From Lecanicillium sp. G3 (Eukaryota; Ascomycota; Sordariomycetes; Hypocreales; Cordycipitaceae), in the NCBI GenBank assembly GCA_037575805.1, contig JAZHPD010000095.1, positions 1 to 64,000 on the forward strand: a stretch of DNA of 64,000 bases, read 5' to 3'. The notes below the pieces were generated by a model. The model did no database searches. It had not been told where the DNA came from and saw nothing but the letters and a program-made list of their open reading frames with translations. Below, piece by piece: positions 20,225-30,243 of this stretch. The translations under genes were made by a program, and so were the position numbers. Positions within the stretch are counted from its first letter, which is position 1. Each line of letters opens with the position of its first letter.

Positions 20225-20543
20225 TGTCGCATTCTGTACTTGAGGATTTTTTTTTAATAAAAAAAAGAGAGAAGAAGGAGAAGAAGAAGAAGAAGAAGAA
20301 GAAAAAGAAGAAGAAGAAGAAAAAGAAAAAGAAACAAAATAAAGAAACAAGTGAAGGTAAATAGCTGGCTTGATGTTTTGCGTGCTCGGTTGTGCAGGAG
20401 GGAAGCGAAGGGTGTTTAGCCGCCCAGTCTGTGTGCTGGCGGCGAAGCCTATCCTTGATTGGATCGCCCTCCGCACCTTGTTGGGACTAACTACTGACTG
20501 GCGATATGTATGTTCGTGCCTGTGCTCAGCCCATTAGACCAAT
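20225..20543. other. Intergenic, metallophosphoesterase leader
   Basis: This gap of 319 bp is dominated by the GAA-rich purine tract listed separately. The rest is the promoter of the minus-strand gene and the 3' end of the APH-like gene. Confidence 0.55.
20262..20340. repeat. GAA/AAG purine tract (CTT-rich on the minus strand)
   Basis: About 80 bp of GAA and AAG units with A runs. On the minus strand it is a pyrimidine tract just upstream of the metallophosphoesterase ATG, a common feature of fungal promoters and leaders. Confidence 0.8.
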
Positions 20544-22348
20544 TTACAAGGGCCCGCTTGCGTCAGTGGAAGCATGTTGCGACCTTTCGTGAGCAGCCTG
20601 CCCTACAGCAGTCATAGTCCAGCTAAGCGTTTCAGATTCAAGTTGAGGAAACGGGTGAAACCATCGAAATTGGTGTGGAATTTGTAAGGTTTTGCAATGT
20701 CCAGTACTGAACAACGTGAAATAAGGATGGAAAGTAAAGCCTAGAGTTTGTGTAATGTGTTGATAGTGGTATACTTTTATATTATCAATTACCTGCTCAT
20801 CATCCCGTTCCTCCAACGCATGCTCAATCCATCGCCATAGTTTCGAGTTTGCAAGAAAGTTATGGTTGATTTCAGCCATCGCCGTGAGTTTCCTTGCAAC
20901 TGCACGGTTATCACCTTTATCAGTCTTGCCGCAGCCAAACGCCGCATCCTCTTCCTGTTCCAATTCTGGCGACGTGTAGTCATCAGCACGCAGCACCGCG
21001 AGGAGATGTTGATTTTTCTCCTCCGCCGCCAGTTTATTGAAAAGCCCAGAGATGTCTGCGTCTTCAGCTTCCGTCTCATAGACAAGCTTGTATAGGGCTC
21101 GAAATAGTTTGTAATCTTGTGTGGAGAGCAAGCGAACCAGCCGCGAGAAGTACCACATCATATCTGCTCTCTCCCATGATCCTGCCGGTAGCAGATGCTC
21201 TGGATCGAAACCATACCGAAAAGCACCGACTAGCTGTTCTGGAGGGGCAAAGGCTGAGTTCCCAAGGCCCGGTGTGGCAAGTAGTTCAGTGATTGGACCA
21301 GATGAGGCAGAGCCCCAGTCGATGAGACACGCGATGTTGAAATTCTCATCGACAAATATGTTACCAAGATGAAGGTCTGGATGAGACAACGTATAGGAGC
21401 CGTTCGGTGTACAGAGACGAGGAATCATCTGCTTTAACACCTGACCGGCTAGACAGTAGGATAGGCGGTTCTTGCTGCTTTCAATTTTTGCACCGATTGC
21501 GACGTAGTCGTTCCAGCGTCCTACAGCGGCTCTGTAGCTCGACCAGCTTGAGTATTCGGAGTGGTCCGGAATCGGTGCGAAAAAAGCATGAGGGGTAAGT
21601 GAAAGCTCTTTCGCATGGGATGTGAATGCCGAAACGAGAGACTCGAAATACCGGCTCTCTTGCAGAAAAGGGCCACGCTCTATTCCATCGAGCGAATCTC
21701 TTTCTTGCCACAGAAGTGTCGGTGAGAGGCACTCCCCGACCATATAGTTGCCACTGCTGTCTTCAAATAGAGACCCAATATTATCGAAACGAAGCATCAA
21801 TAGCTGTCCCATGATAGCTCCTAGCTGCTTCATCACCATTTCTCTCATTCCATCTGGCATTGGCAGAAGTGGACGAAGCTGTGGGTATCCTGGTGTTTGG
21901 CGGCGAATATCGGCCCAGTCATAATCAGATAACGGGCGACCAGTTGCTTTGCTCATGAGAATGTATGGCACCCCAACGGGATTATCATATGATCCACTAA
22001 GAAGGCTAAGTAAATGTGATTGTGAGGCAAAACAGCTACGAACCTGAAGGAGTACACTTCTGGAATAGGGATCGAGGTATTTTTCCTCAGAAACTTCAGC
22101 GTCGCAACCTCGCTGAGAAGCATGTTCTGTGCAGACTCGTCTGAGACAATAGCATGCTGACCACTGCGCGGGGAGCGAAAGACCCAGTCAAGTCCATCGT
22201 CAAACGAGATGAAGATGGCCCAGTTCATACTTCCTGTTTTTGGCGCGGCGGCTTCGTTACAGGTACATTTTCGGCCGTGAATCCCTTCTGCTAGCGATAT
22301 TAAAGCGTTGAGATTGAACCTCGCGTATGAGAAAATCTTTTCTGCCAT
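20544..22348 (-). CDS. Aminoglycoside phosphotransferase (APH)-fold kinase-like protein
   Basis: Protein-kinase-like fold; fungal members are numerous and their substrates mostly unknown. Exons are 22348-22044 and 21996-20544, giving 585 aa. The short intron 21997-22043 (47 nt) is supported because removing it yields PEVYSFS-GSYDNPVGVPYILMSK, the family's hinge region. The catalytic motif is SHPDLHLGNIFVDE and the metal motif LIDWGSAS. The ATP lysine is not clear: the N-terminus has SDESAQNMLLSEVATLKFL in place of a tidy beta3 strand. After EERDDEQ (near 20790) a GTAATTG donor could start another intron, so the last 80 or so residues may be untranslated. The name does not imply antibiotic resistance. 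Confidence 0.8.
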
Positions 22349-23054
22349 GTTGATTCTAATGAGGATAATGGCGGAGTGGCGTGGTGTTGCAGGAGAGGGC
22401 GAGTATTTCAGGCTAGAGTTTGGGGGTTGCTCGGGACGACTTGGCAGCGCTGTTTGAGCCACCTGTCGCCCGCCGTATGGCTGCAAAGACGAAATGCCAT
22501 CTCGCACTGAACTACCTGTACCCGCAGCTTGTGCCTCTCCTTCATGGCGGTTCGCGAGTGGTATCAGAGAGGATATCGTCAAGCAGCCAATCGCCGAATT
22601 CGCCGAATATTACAGGATATCCACCAAAGCTTCCCGATACAAGCTAGATACTTTTGCCAAAGTCTCTGTCTGTCAGCTTAAGGCCGCCAGATTCATGTCT
22701 CAGCCACACGAAGAGAGGTACCGTGAAAGTACAGGCCGCATCTACAGCGAACAGACCACTATAACTACAGCGAACAAGCTCCTCGGATACGGCTCTGCGC
22801 CACACATCAACTAGCCTCTGGCTCCAGGGCAGCCGCCAGCCTGTGATATCTCGACTCACCTCGGCGCCACATCACATCGATGATCCGGTGTGACGGCCTG
22901 CATTAGTAGACCGGTTGCAGGAAAGATGCTCGAGACGGCCGCTGGCTCGAGCCGCATCATTAGACCTCGTAGGATATCATTTCTCAAGCTAGATATATTC
23001 TACTAAGCCAAACTTGGCCTTCGTCAGCCACTATCACATCTAGCTTGACCAATC

Positions 23055-23354
23055 CTACTGCAACAGCACAGGACCGGCGAGTTCCGGCAAATAAGGCTTT
23101 GGCCCCTGTACATCTCTAACCTCGTCTAGAGACATTCTCCCGTCCGAAAGCCGGCTCGTCACCTGCATAAATTCTGTCACATACTCTGCACTTGCATCTT
23201 CACCGGCGCTAAAATGAGCCTGGTAGATCTTGAACGATGCCGTAGTGACGCTGGCCTGCCTTACGTACAGGGACTTGGTAACGATTCTTCTTTCTCCATC
23301 TTTATTGGTGCGCTGAGCTAGCTTTTTAGCGATTTTGTAAATGCTAGACTGCAA
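23055..23354 (-). CDS. Possible small hypothetical or remnant ORF (99 aa)
   Basis: I do not recognise this. The 99-aa frame has a mixed, protein-like composition: a basic N-terminal half (KIAKKLAQRTNKDGERRIVTK) and an acidic tail with SDGRMSLDEVRDVQ. It has no known motif, no signal peptide and no membrane span. It could be the last exon of a longer gene, a decayed remnant, or chance. It sits in an AT-richer accessory stretch. Confidence 0.2.
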   Translation of the reverse strand: MQSSIYKIAKKLAQRTNKDGERRIVTKSLYVRQASVTTASFKIYQAHFSAGEDASAEYVTEFMQVTSRLSDGRMSLDEVRDVQGPKPYLPELAGPVLLQ

Positions 23355-23451
23355 TCTAAGCTGCAGCCGGCTCTGATAGACATCCAGCTTACCGTATTGA
23401 GCAGTTCATTTATCATGCTCATATTGCTACTTTACCGTACTTATTATGTCT

Positions 23452-23458
23452 TATATAG
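23452..23458 (+). promoter_or_regulatory. Candidate TATA element of the first secreted-protein gene
   Basis: TATATAG lies 188 bp upstream of the ATG at 23640, in an AT-rich stretch. Position only; weak support. Confidence 0.25.
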
Positions 23459-23639
23459 CTGTCACATTGCATTTGTTTGCACTGTCACCTGTCTTGCTCT
23501 TGCATAGTGGCGTCAGCCACCATTGACATTTTGTATAAGTCAATTAACAATTATAAGGACATCCCCCGCACAAGTTCTTCTGTACCAACTTACACAAGTC
23601 ACCCTCGCACAACCCGTCATCTCAGACAATCCAAGCACG

Positions 23640-24140
23640 ATGAGACTGATCTACTCACTCGCTTGTTCTGCTCTCTTCAGCATCTCCCTCGCCGCCCCCG
23701 TGGTGGACGAGGACCCCGTCCCGCCCAACAGCTGCTGCTTCCATCTGCTCGATGCCAGCTCCGGCAAACTCGCCCACCAGGACACCAAGACAGGCTACCT
23801 ATACATCGACGACGGTACCGCCGCTGACCTGCCCCTCGGCCGCTACTGCCTCGACAACATCGATCGTCCGCATGTTCTCTGGGACCGCGTCAACAACGCC
23901 TGTATCCTCGCCAACCGCAACGCCTTTGAGTGCCTCGACGGTACCCCCGGCGGCGACATCTGGAAGATCACCCAGTATCGCCCCGGATATGTCTTACTAG
24001 AGGACACTGGCAGTGTTCAGTTCTCTGTGTGCGACGTTGGCGGCCGCAAGCAGGTCTTTGGGCCGAACCCGCCGGGTGATGTGACCTGCCACGGCATTCA
24101 GCTAATCGCTTCTGACCGCCAGGGCGAGTGCAAGTATTAA
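23640..24140 (+). CDS. Small secreted 8-cysteine protein, copy 1
   Basis: Function unknown. A single exon gives 166 aa with a signal peptide of about 19 residues (MRLIYSLACSALFSISLAA). The mature protein has eight cysteines at 32, 33, 70, 88, 98, 131, 150 and 164. It shares an N-terminal CCFHLLD block and a C-terminal block (VLLE...VQFS, CDV-GRK-FGPN-P, ADR/SDR-G-C-Y) with the protein at 25319. It carries the acidic insert VDEDPVPPN before the first cysteine pair, which the other copy lacks. The even cysteine number and secretion suggest a disulfide-stabilised extracellular protein, such as an effector-like or cell-surface protein; that is inference from composition only. Confidence 0.85.
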   Translation: MRLIYSLACSALFSISLAAPVVDEDPVPPNSCCFHLLDASSGKLAHQDTKTGYLYIDDGTAADLPLGRYCLDNIDRPHVLWDRVNNACILANRNAFECLDGTPGGDIWKITQYRPGYVLLEDTGSVQFSVCDVGGRKQVFGPNPPGDVTCHGIQLIASDRQGECKY

Positions 24141-25318
24141 CGGCACTGAATATCACAACTGTACATAAAGCAACAATAAATTACTTGAAATTTGTGTCTA
24201 CAAGAGTGCAAATTGCTTCCTCAACGGCTTTTGTATAACACAAGGGTGCAATCTGCAAGCCCGATCGGGGTACTATTCAAGGCTGGCGAGCGACAGCTGA
24301 ACTCACGGGCCAGTGGTGAGATCTGGCGACGTCAGAGCGGGTTTTGATACGTAACCGGGCCTCTCTGCCAAGATTACTGCCCACGTCTCGGTGACTTTTG
24401 CATGGCTACCCGTGATGGAGTCAAAGCTAATACCCAACTAGGGCCGTCCTTTTGCGGGGTTCCAACTCGTGTAAGCTTGCTCTGAACCACAGAGATATTT
24501 TGAGCCCGACAACAGCTCCGAGCCAACGTGATCAGTGTTAGTTCTTGAATGCGGAGCGTCTTTATAGTTGTACAAACATGTGCTTTCTCAATTGACAAAG
24601 TTCTAGTCGGAACGTCAGGGCCGGCTTGCCAACTCATGCTTTCCTTGTCACTGCATATCTTAGTCCACCACGATCCCGCATGAATAGGCAGTCTCAAATC
24701 CTGTCGATCCAGCGCTGCCACTTGGGCCCCTTGTAAATCTTTCAGTCCTGGGGAGACTTTGACGCTCCTCCGGTCCAAAGCCAGCAAGCACCGATGTTCG
24801 CCACTCGTACAATAACCCTCACGCTAAAATAGACTCCGAGATGCTGACACGAGTTGGCCTGGTATTCTGCGCTTTGGGTCTTGGGTTGCAAGACAATAAA
24901 CGAACCTGGTTCGTGCTATTTTTGTCTTCCAGAAGTCCATCCACCACTCCCACGGTTTTAATTTTTGGAACTCTCCAAACCGTAAAGGTGAGCACCAAAT
25001 CGACTGTCCTTCCTGTCCTGTAAGCGCCCAGTTGCAAGGATTGAGGCGTTGGTTTGGAAAGTATCCGAGTGGTCTTGGATGACGATTCAATGCATCCTTC
25101 ACGGACGCGCATGCTACCTAGAGTTCGTATCGAGTTTTTGGCTGTCATCCTTCTCGTATACCTGTAAGCCAGCTATAAAAACAATGCCCTGCTATCTTGT
25201 CAGCTGTCGCAACTCTATTCATTATACTACATTTTGTCCTCGGCCAATATTTATTAAACGCACAACTTGAATAAAACACACTCAAGCTCAAGAAACCAGA
25301 CACAGAAAGACCATCGCA
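24141..25318. other. Intergenic between the two secreted-protein genes
   Basis: This 1.18-kb region has no supported gene. A minus-strand frame of 137 codons (24787-24374) has no recognisable features. The downstream half holds the promoter of copy 2. Confidence 0.5.
25174..25180 (+). promoter_or_regulatory. Candidate TATA box of the second secreted-protein gene
   Basis: TATAAAA lies 145 bp upstream of the ATG at 25319, a usual distance for a TATA-driven fungal gene with a short leader. Confidence 0.45.
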
Positions 25319-25795
25319 ATGCAGTTCACCTACTCCATCGTCGCCTTCTCCTCCCTTCTCGGCGCCGCCCTCGCCGTCCCCACCGGCAGCTGCTGCTTCC
25401 ACCTCCTCGACACCACCAGCGGCAGCCGCGCGCAGCAGGACCCCAGCACCGGCGTCGTCTTCGTGCCCGGCGAGGGCGCCGACGACGGCAACCCCGCGGT
25501 GTACTGCATCAACAACAGCGACGGCACCCTCAGCGGCGGGCCCAACGCCGACGGCTGCGCCCAGCCCGCCGGCTCCCCGCTCCAGTGCGGCGGCGGCGTC
25601 ACCCCCGCGGGCACTTGGAAGCTCGCCGAGTACCACCGCAACTTTGTCCTGCTCGAGGGCGACAACAACGTCCAGTACTCGCTCTGTGACGTTGACGGTC
25701 GCAAGGAGATCTTTGGCCCCAACGCCCCCGAGGGGCTGACCTGCAGCAACACGCAGTTTGTGGCGGCCGACCGCATCGGCCAGTGCCTGTACTAA
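25319..25795 (+). CDS. Small secreted 8-cysteine protein, copy 2
   Basis: Function unknown. A single exon gives 158 aa with a clear signal peptide (MQFTYSIVAFSSLLGAALAV, cleavage near residue 19-21). Eight mature cysteines lie at 25, 26, 63, 80, 90, 123, 142 and 156. It is a tandem paralogue of the gene at 23640: the first pair (CCFHLLD) and the last three cysteines, with CDVDGRKEIFGPN and ADRIGQC-Y, align without gaps. The middle, between cysteines 3 and 5, is Gly/Asp-rich and diverged. Both genes point the same way, 1.2 kb apart. The TATA box and strongly biased codons (nearly all C/G at third positions) suggest it can be highly expressed. Confidence 0.87.
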   Translation: MQFTYSIVAFSSLLGAALAVPTGSCCFHLLDTTSGSRAQQDPSTGVVFVPGEGADDGNPAVYCINNSDGTLSGGPNADGCAQPAGSPLQCGGGVTPAGTWKLAEYHRNFVLLEGDNNVQYSLCDVDGRKEIFGPNAPEGLTCSNTQFVAADRIGQCLY

Positions 25796-25918
25796 GTGCA
25801 CGATAGAGCAGATTCACAATATATAGATTGTCTATAAGCAACAGAAGATATAAAGAAATATGCTTATAAGAAACCTTGACGTGTTAAAATTGAAAAATAA
25901 GAGCGTCTATCTCTGCCA

Positions 25919-27942
25919 CTATAGCTTAGGTGCGGCTTGTACATCTTCGCTGCCATATACTATGAGCGCATCTCTACGCAGCTCCGAGGCAGCGTCTTCT
26001 CTCTTCCTCTTTTCTACATGAGCATACTTGCTCTCCACAAACCTTTCAAATATGTCTTGCGCTGCACCATTACCATCGCTCGCTGCATCTACATACAGCA
26101 GCAGCGAGACTAACACGTCGCCTAGCGCCCACACCACATCTCTGGCCTCGCCCATCAGGTCGGCCTGTGACGTGTTCTCGATCTTGTTACGTATCTTCTC
26201 CCACTCCTTCACCGCATCCCAGCCCGCTCTCATAGAACTATTCCTTCCTTTAAATGCGGCCGCCTTGCGAATCACATCGTCAAGCGCCGCAGTGCACTGC
26301 CGACCTGCTTTGGGGTGCTTCAGCGCGCGGATCGTATCAGTGCTTAGAACGTCCGTGGTGCCTTCCCAAATTGGTAACACCGAGACATCGCGGAAGATTC
26401 GCGAAATGTTGAGATATTCTTGCTCCTCGTTGTCCATGTAGCCAACGCCTCCCAGGGCCTCCATGCACGAGAACACGAGCGCAACGCACGGTTTGCACAC
26501 ATACGCCTTGGCAATCTGGCTCAACACGCGAATGAGTGGCAGAGCCAGCTGTGGGCTCGGTGTGAGGGCCGTAAGGGCCGGGCTCACGTCGTCAGTGTCG
26601 CTGTTGGGGTATTCGGACACGCCAAGGACATAGGCAGCGTAGAAGCTCAGCATCATCAGGCCGCGATACTCGCCCGTCATTTTTGCGAGAGTTCGCATGT
26701 GCAACGGGCTATGAATGAGTCGCATACGCGCGCGGTTTCCAGCACCAACTTCACGGACGCGTGCAAAGGCCTTTGCGATGGCGAGCGCGCGACCGACGTA
26801 GGACACAGCCGATACGGCGGAATACACCCGAGTGATTGTCAGGACGTTACTTATCTCTTGGATGCCCTTGCCTTCTTCACCGACGAGCCAGCCGCGCATG
26901 CCTTCAAGTACCAGCTCAGCAGTCGGGAGTGACTGCGTGCCAAACTTGTGCTTGAGGCGCGAGATGCGCACACCATTGAGCCTATTGCCGTCCGGCTTAG
27001 GGTGGCCAGCCATTGTGTGAGCATGGGGATCATGGCGACGCATCGGCGCAATAAAAGTCGACAGTCCGCCTGCTGAAGTGCGCGCGAGGAGGACTGTCAT
27101 CTGTGAATCGGTCGCGGACGAGAACCACTTGAAGCCATTGATGCTCCACGGTCCGAGGGGGATGTCGCCTTGTTGGGATGCGAGCCCGAACTCGAGGTTT
27201 GTCGGCTGCGTGGCTATAGTCTCTGTCAGAGATACGTCACTGCCACCTGTGCGTTCTGTCATCCATTGGCCTGACGTCCAGCCTGTGGCCGGATTGCGAG
27301 ACGTCAACCGACGGTAGGCGTCTTCGTACACCCGGCGTTGATCCGGAGTTAACTTCGCCGCGAGCGAGGGTTCCGTGAGGTGACGGCGCAGGAGGCACGC
27401 CGCACCGTCCTGCATGGCCGAGGGGCATGTTACGACAGCGGAAGATGGCTGCCAAAGGTGCATGCGCAGGAACTGCAGCGGTCGAGAAAATCGGCCGTAT
27501 GGCGTGTCGTAGCCAGTAGCCACGATGCTGGTTACATTAGCATTCTGCTTTCGTCTTCATCTGGAGCGTGCCTCACCCCTTTGAAATTCCCATATTCTGC
27601 AGCTCACGCCATCCCTCACCTACAACAAGCTCGCCAGTGTGGTAGCCGAACGATGCCCGGCCTGAGCCCTTGAGATACGGTACGTTGCGGTATGCGTCTG
27701 ACATCCACGTGAAAACCTGGTCGGAGAGCACATCTTGTCCCAGTTCGGCAACTTCATTCTGTGTTTCCTCAATCACGCTCTTTGGTAGAAATACTGGAAG
27801 CAGGCACGTCAATGGTGGTAACTCAGAGGCAGAGGCGCCACTTACGTCTGAAGCAGCGCCCGTGAGAATCATCGTCGTAAAACTGATTCGGCAGCGTGGG
27901 CGGCGTTTGGAAGAAACCCTTGTCAGCACCTGATGGCTCCAT
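25919..27942 (-). CDS. Acyl-CoA dehydrogenase family protein (AidB-like)
   Basis: FAD enzyme family that oxidises acyl-CoA thioesters; the substrate is not predictable here. Exons are 27942-27846, 27793-27577 and 27527-25919, giving 640 aa. The introns (52 and 49 nt) rejoin DDDSHGRCFRLFLPKS and ELQNMGISKGIVATGY, matching fungal homologues. FAD and substrate-site motifs include SAMQDGAACLL, GQWMTERTGGSDVS and NGFKWFSSATDSQM. GGVGYMDNEEQEYLNISRIFRDVSVLPIWEGTTDV-type sequence near 1.1-1.2 kb from the 3' end holds the family's WEGTTDV. The AidB-like layout (adaptive-response branch rather than a chain-length-specific dehydrogenase) rests on the overall arrangement only. No clear peroxisomal C-terminus is seen (it ends APKL). 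Confidence 0.88.
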
Positions 27943-28433
27943 GGTTGCAAGGCTTCAGATGTACGTGGTAGTCGTTGAAGATTCCAAGTCGCGTGACCTG
28001 TAGCGGGCTTGCTTTATACTTGGCTTGTGAAGCTTCAGCGACCGGGGGCGGAGTCGGCCATTGGCGCTTCGTGCCGAGGCAGGTGGATCGATGGCTGCGC
28101 AGACAGCGGAATGAATCCGCGCAGTAAACACCAAGACAATAATGCGCATCATTTTTATCTAGAAAATACTGCGAACTGTTGGTGAATTAGCTAGATCAGT
28201 GAATTGAGTCGTAAGAACCTTGTTGACAAGATGGAAAGGACGGCTCTTGTGCTTACCTCTTGCCACTGCACGCCTGCTTTCTAGAAAACACATGCAACGC
28301 TCAGCCTTTGCAGCTTTCAATTTCAACAATTAACCGCAGCCCTCCATTCGATTATTAACCTCGAGTCGAATCTGCTCTCAAACAGCTTTTGATCACTATC
28401 TATCATTACTCATTACTCGTACAATTCGCAGTC
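27943..28433. other. Intergenic, divergent promoter region
   Basis: This 491-bp gap separates the acyl-CoA dehydrogenase (-) from the F-box-like gene (+). No gene is seen; both promoters should lie here. Confidence 0.6.
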
Positions 28434-29117
28434 ATGCCTTCTGCCTCTGAGATTGGGACGTCCTTGGTCTCGCCAACCAACAGCTTCTTTCTTCGCCTCC
28501 CGCCTGAAATTCGCTTACCCATTTATCGCCTTGTTCTTCCTGTTGGTCGTGAGTACCGAGTGGACTGCCTATCACATTGCATGGACAACGTAGACTGGCT
28601 CCAAGCCATGCCCTGGCAATGGTGCGACTGCGACAACGAGTCCCTCGCCTGGCGCATGTTTCACTGCGGCCACTCGACCGTCCCCGGAATCCTGACTGTG
28701 TCGCAGCAGATCAGCGAGGAGGCTCTCGATGTTTTGTACAAGGAAAACTGGTTCACAGTTAAGGGGTTTACAATTCCTGAGGCGGGTGCCTTGTCGCGGG
28801 CATTCTCCTTGCGCAATCTAGTGCGAATCCGCAAGCTACGGCTTGACCTCATTATATGGCGGCCTGGAACCACTGGAGAGCTATTCACGCCGGATAGGGA
28901 GCTCTTCAATTTTTTGTTGCCGCAGCTCACTCACCTACAGGTTTTTGCAATGAATCCTGGCAACAATACCGGCGTGCCGAGGTCGGCCTATGTTCGCAGA
29001 GCTCGAAAAGCTATTCGCAAGCTGATTCGGAGGCAGACATTGCTGGAGGTGGACATCGTCATGTTGGCCCGAGACCCTGCAACAGGCTTCGTGGCCCAGG
29101 ATGCGTTCGACGGCTAG
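28434..29117 (+). CDS. F-box-like fungal protein (DUF7730-type)
   Basis: A single exon gives 227 aa starting MPSASEIG. The segment SFFLRLPPEIRLPIYRLVLPVG (about residues 18-39) matches the F-box-like leader common in large families of fungal proteins. It is followed by LTVSQQISEEALDVLYKENWFTV, typical of the DUF7730-like proteins. The rest has no recognised domain. The role is unknown; F-box proteins usually recruit substrates to SCF ubiquitin ligases, but that is not shown here. An in-frame upstream ATG at 28389 would add 15 residues. Confidence 0.7.
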   Translation: MPSASEIGTSLVSPTNSFFLRLPPEIRLPIYRLVLPVGREYRVDCLSHCMDNVDWLQAMPWQWCDCDNESLAWRMFHCGHSTVPGILTVSQQISEEALDVLYKENWFTVKGFTIPEAGALSRAFSLRNLVRIRKLRLDLIIWRPGTTGELFTPDRELFNFLLPQLTHLQVFAMNPGNNTGVPRSAYVRRARKAIRKLIRRQTLLEVDIVMLARDPATGFVAQDAFDG

Positions 29118-29561
29118 GTTCCTCGTGGTCACGCGCGACGTCGGGAAGTATATAAACCGACCACTCGACAATCAGAATGGCTGAACCGCTATTTACGAGC
29201 GCATATGTTCCCTTATGAGGAGACGCACGAAATGATACTTGTCAATGTTACGCCATTGTATGCGAATAGCAGTATTAAGGATTCCATACTTGTCTCGCGA
29301 CTGTGAAGGTAAAGCCGTGGGGGTCAGCGAAGGTCTTGTGGCTTTGTTGGTATATAGACGTCTTGTAGCGGAATGATTAATTCAGCGAGCTAGCTTTTGT
29401 ACTTTACTTGACTGCGCATCAAGCCAGAATAGTCGTCTTTCTTCTTGTACAAGTCTGGCCCACCAATGACATGGCTCACGCACCAAATTCAGCGGGCCGA
29501 CCCATTGCCACCTACATAAAGAATTTTAAGCAGCCGTTATCGCAACAACAACCAGTCAGCA
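29118..29561. other. Intergenic upstream of the tRNA-His pair
   Basis: This 444-bp AT-richer DNA follows the F-box-like gene. No gene is seen before the first tRNA. Confidence 0.55.
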
Positions 29562-29656
29562 GCCACAGTCGTCTAGGGGTCAGGACACTAGTTTGTGGAG
29601 TGTGCCTAACGCACCGCAAACCACTGGAAACCGAGGTTCGAGTCCTCGCTGCGGCA
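29562..29656 (+). tRNA. tRNA-His(GTG) with intron, copy 1
   Basis: Reads histidine codons. The cloverleaf is visible: acceptor GCCACAG/CTGCGGC, D stem GTCT/GGAC, anticodon stem CTAGT/ACTGG, T stem CGAGG/CCTCG with loop TTCGAGT. Anticodon GTG is at 29595-29597. A 23-nt intron (29599-29621) follows position 37, the eukaryotic site. Its CCGCAAA pairs with TTTGTGG around the anticodon, as expected for a spliced pre-tRNA. The discriminator is A73, usual for eukaryotic tRNA-His, which receives an extra G at -1 after transcription. The acceptor stem has one mismatch, A4.C69. A run of seven T at 29662-29668 is the Pol III stop. Confidence 0.93.
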
Positions 29657-29659
29657 CTG

Positions 29660-29668
29660 TCTTTTTTT
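29660..29668 (+). terminator. Pol III terminator of tRNA-His copy 1
   Basis: T-run directly after the tRNA 3' end. Confidence 0.75.
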
Positions 29669-29741
29669 CTGCGCCTGTGCAATTTAGAGTTCTCTGACAA
29701 GGAGCTCCGAGATGTTGTACGCTTCAGGCACTATTTGTTTG

Positions 29742-29833
29742 GCCACAGTCGTCTAGGGGTCAGGACACTAGTTTGTGGAGTAGCTTCACTGCGCAAACCA
29801 CTGGAAACCGAGGTTCGAGTCCTCGCTGCGGCA
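29742..29833 (+). tRNA. tRNA-His(GTG) with intron, copy 2
   Basis: The 5' and 3' exonic parts are identical to copy 1, including the A4.C69 acceptor mismatch. The anticodon GTG is at 29775-29777. The intron (29779-29798) is 20 nt, three shorter than in copy 1, and differs inside, but keeps the ends AGT...GCAAAC. Its pairing with TTTGTGG is six of seven. A T6 run at 29835-29840 ends it. The copies are 180 bp apart from start to start and point the same way. Confidence 0.93.
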
Positions 29834-30243
29834 AATTTTTTGCGAATCTGTGCAATTTTCTTTTTGCATGGTTGATGGTTGTCGATGTTGTCCGTTAGTC
29901 AGTCTGCTTGTGTTGGTTGTGTGTCTGTAGTAGTGGCGGCGGTGGCCGTAGCGTGCCTCTACGGAGTATTCTACTGTGTCTTATGCCGGCGAGACCCTGT
30001 GGTGGATAAGTGTTAACTCTACAAACAATATTTGCATATCAAAAGGGTCGTTTAAGCCATTCAACTATCAGTAAGCCACGCCGGTTCTTTTGCACTCTGC
30101 CTAGTGCAGTTGGCTGCCTCTAGCCACCAGTCGCAACAAGGCTGTGTATCGGCGGGCTGTGCCTCTTTGGGCCAAACCGCGGGGATGTATACGCCGCCTC
30201 TACGTTTACTGTTCCAACTCACGTCCTCCAAAGACTATTCACC
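29834..30243. other. Intergenic between tRNA-His and the ankyrin gene
   Basis: This 410-bp stretch has no supported gene. It contains one TACGGAGTA copy (29960-29968) and the promoter of the ankyrin gene. Confidence 0.55.
29835..29840 (+). terminator. Pol III terminator of tRNA-His copy 2
   Basis: Six T within three bases of the tRNA end. Confidence 0.7.

Larger units (their letters stand above)
22349..23639. other. Intergenic with one doubtful small ORF
   Basis: This 1.3 kb between divergent genes contains the APH-like promoter, a low-confidence small open frame (23354-23055, minus) and the promoter of the first secreted-protein gene. It is AT-richer than neighbouring coding DNA. No transposon ends were recognised. 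Confidence 0.5.

Noticed and set aside
29408..29875. Plus-strand 155-codon frame spanning the tRNA pair
   Set aside because: It arises from reading the two tRNA genes as protein; the repeated GVRTLVCGV is tRNA sequence.
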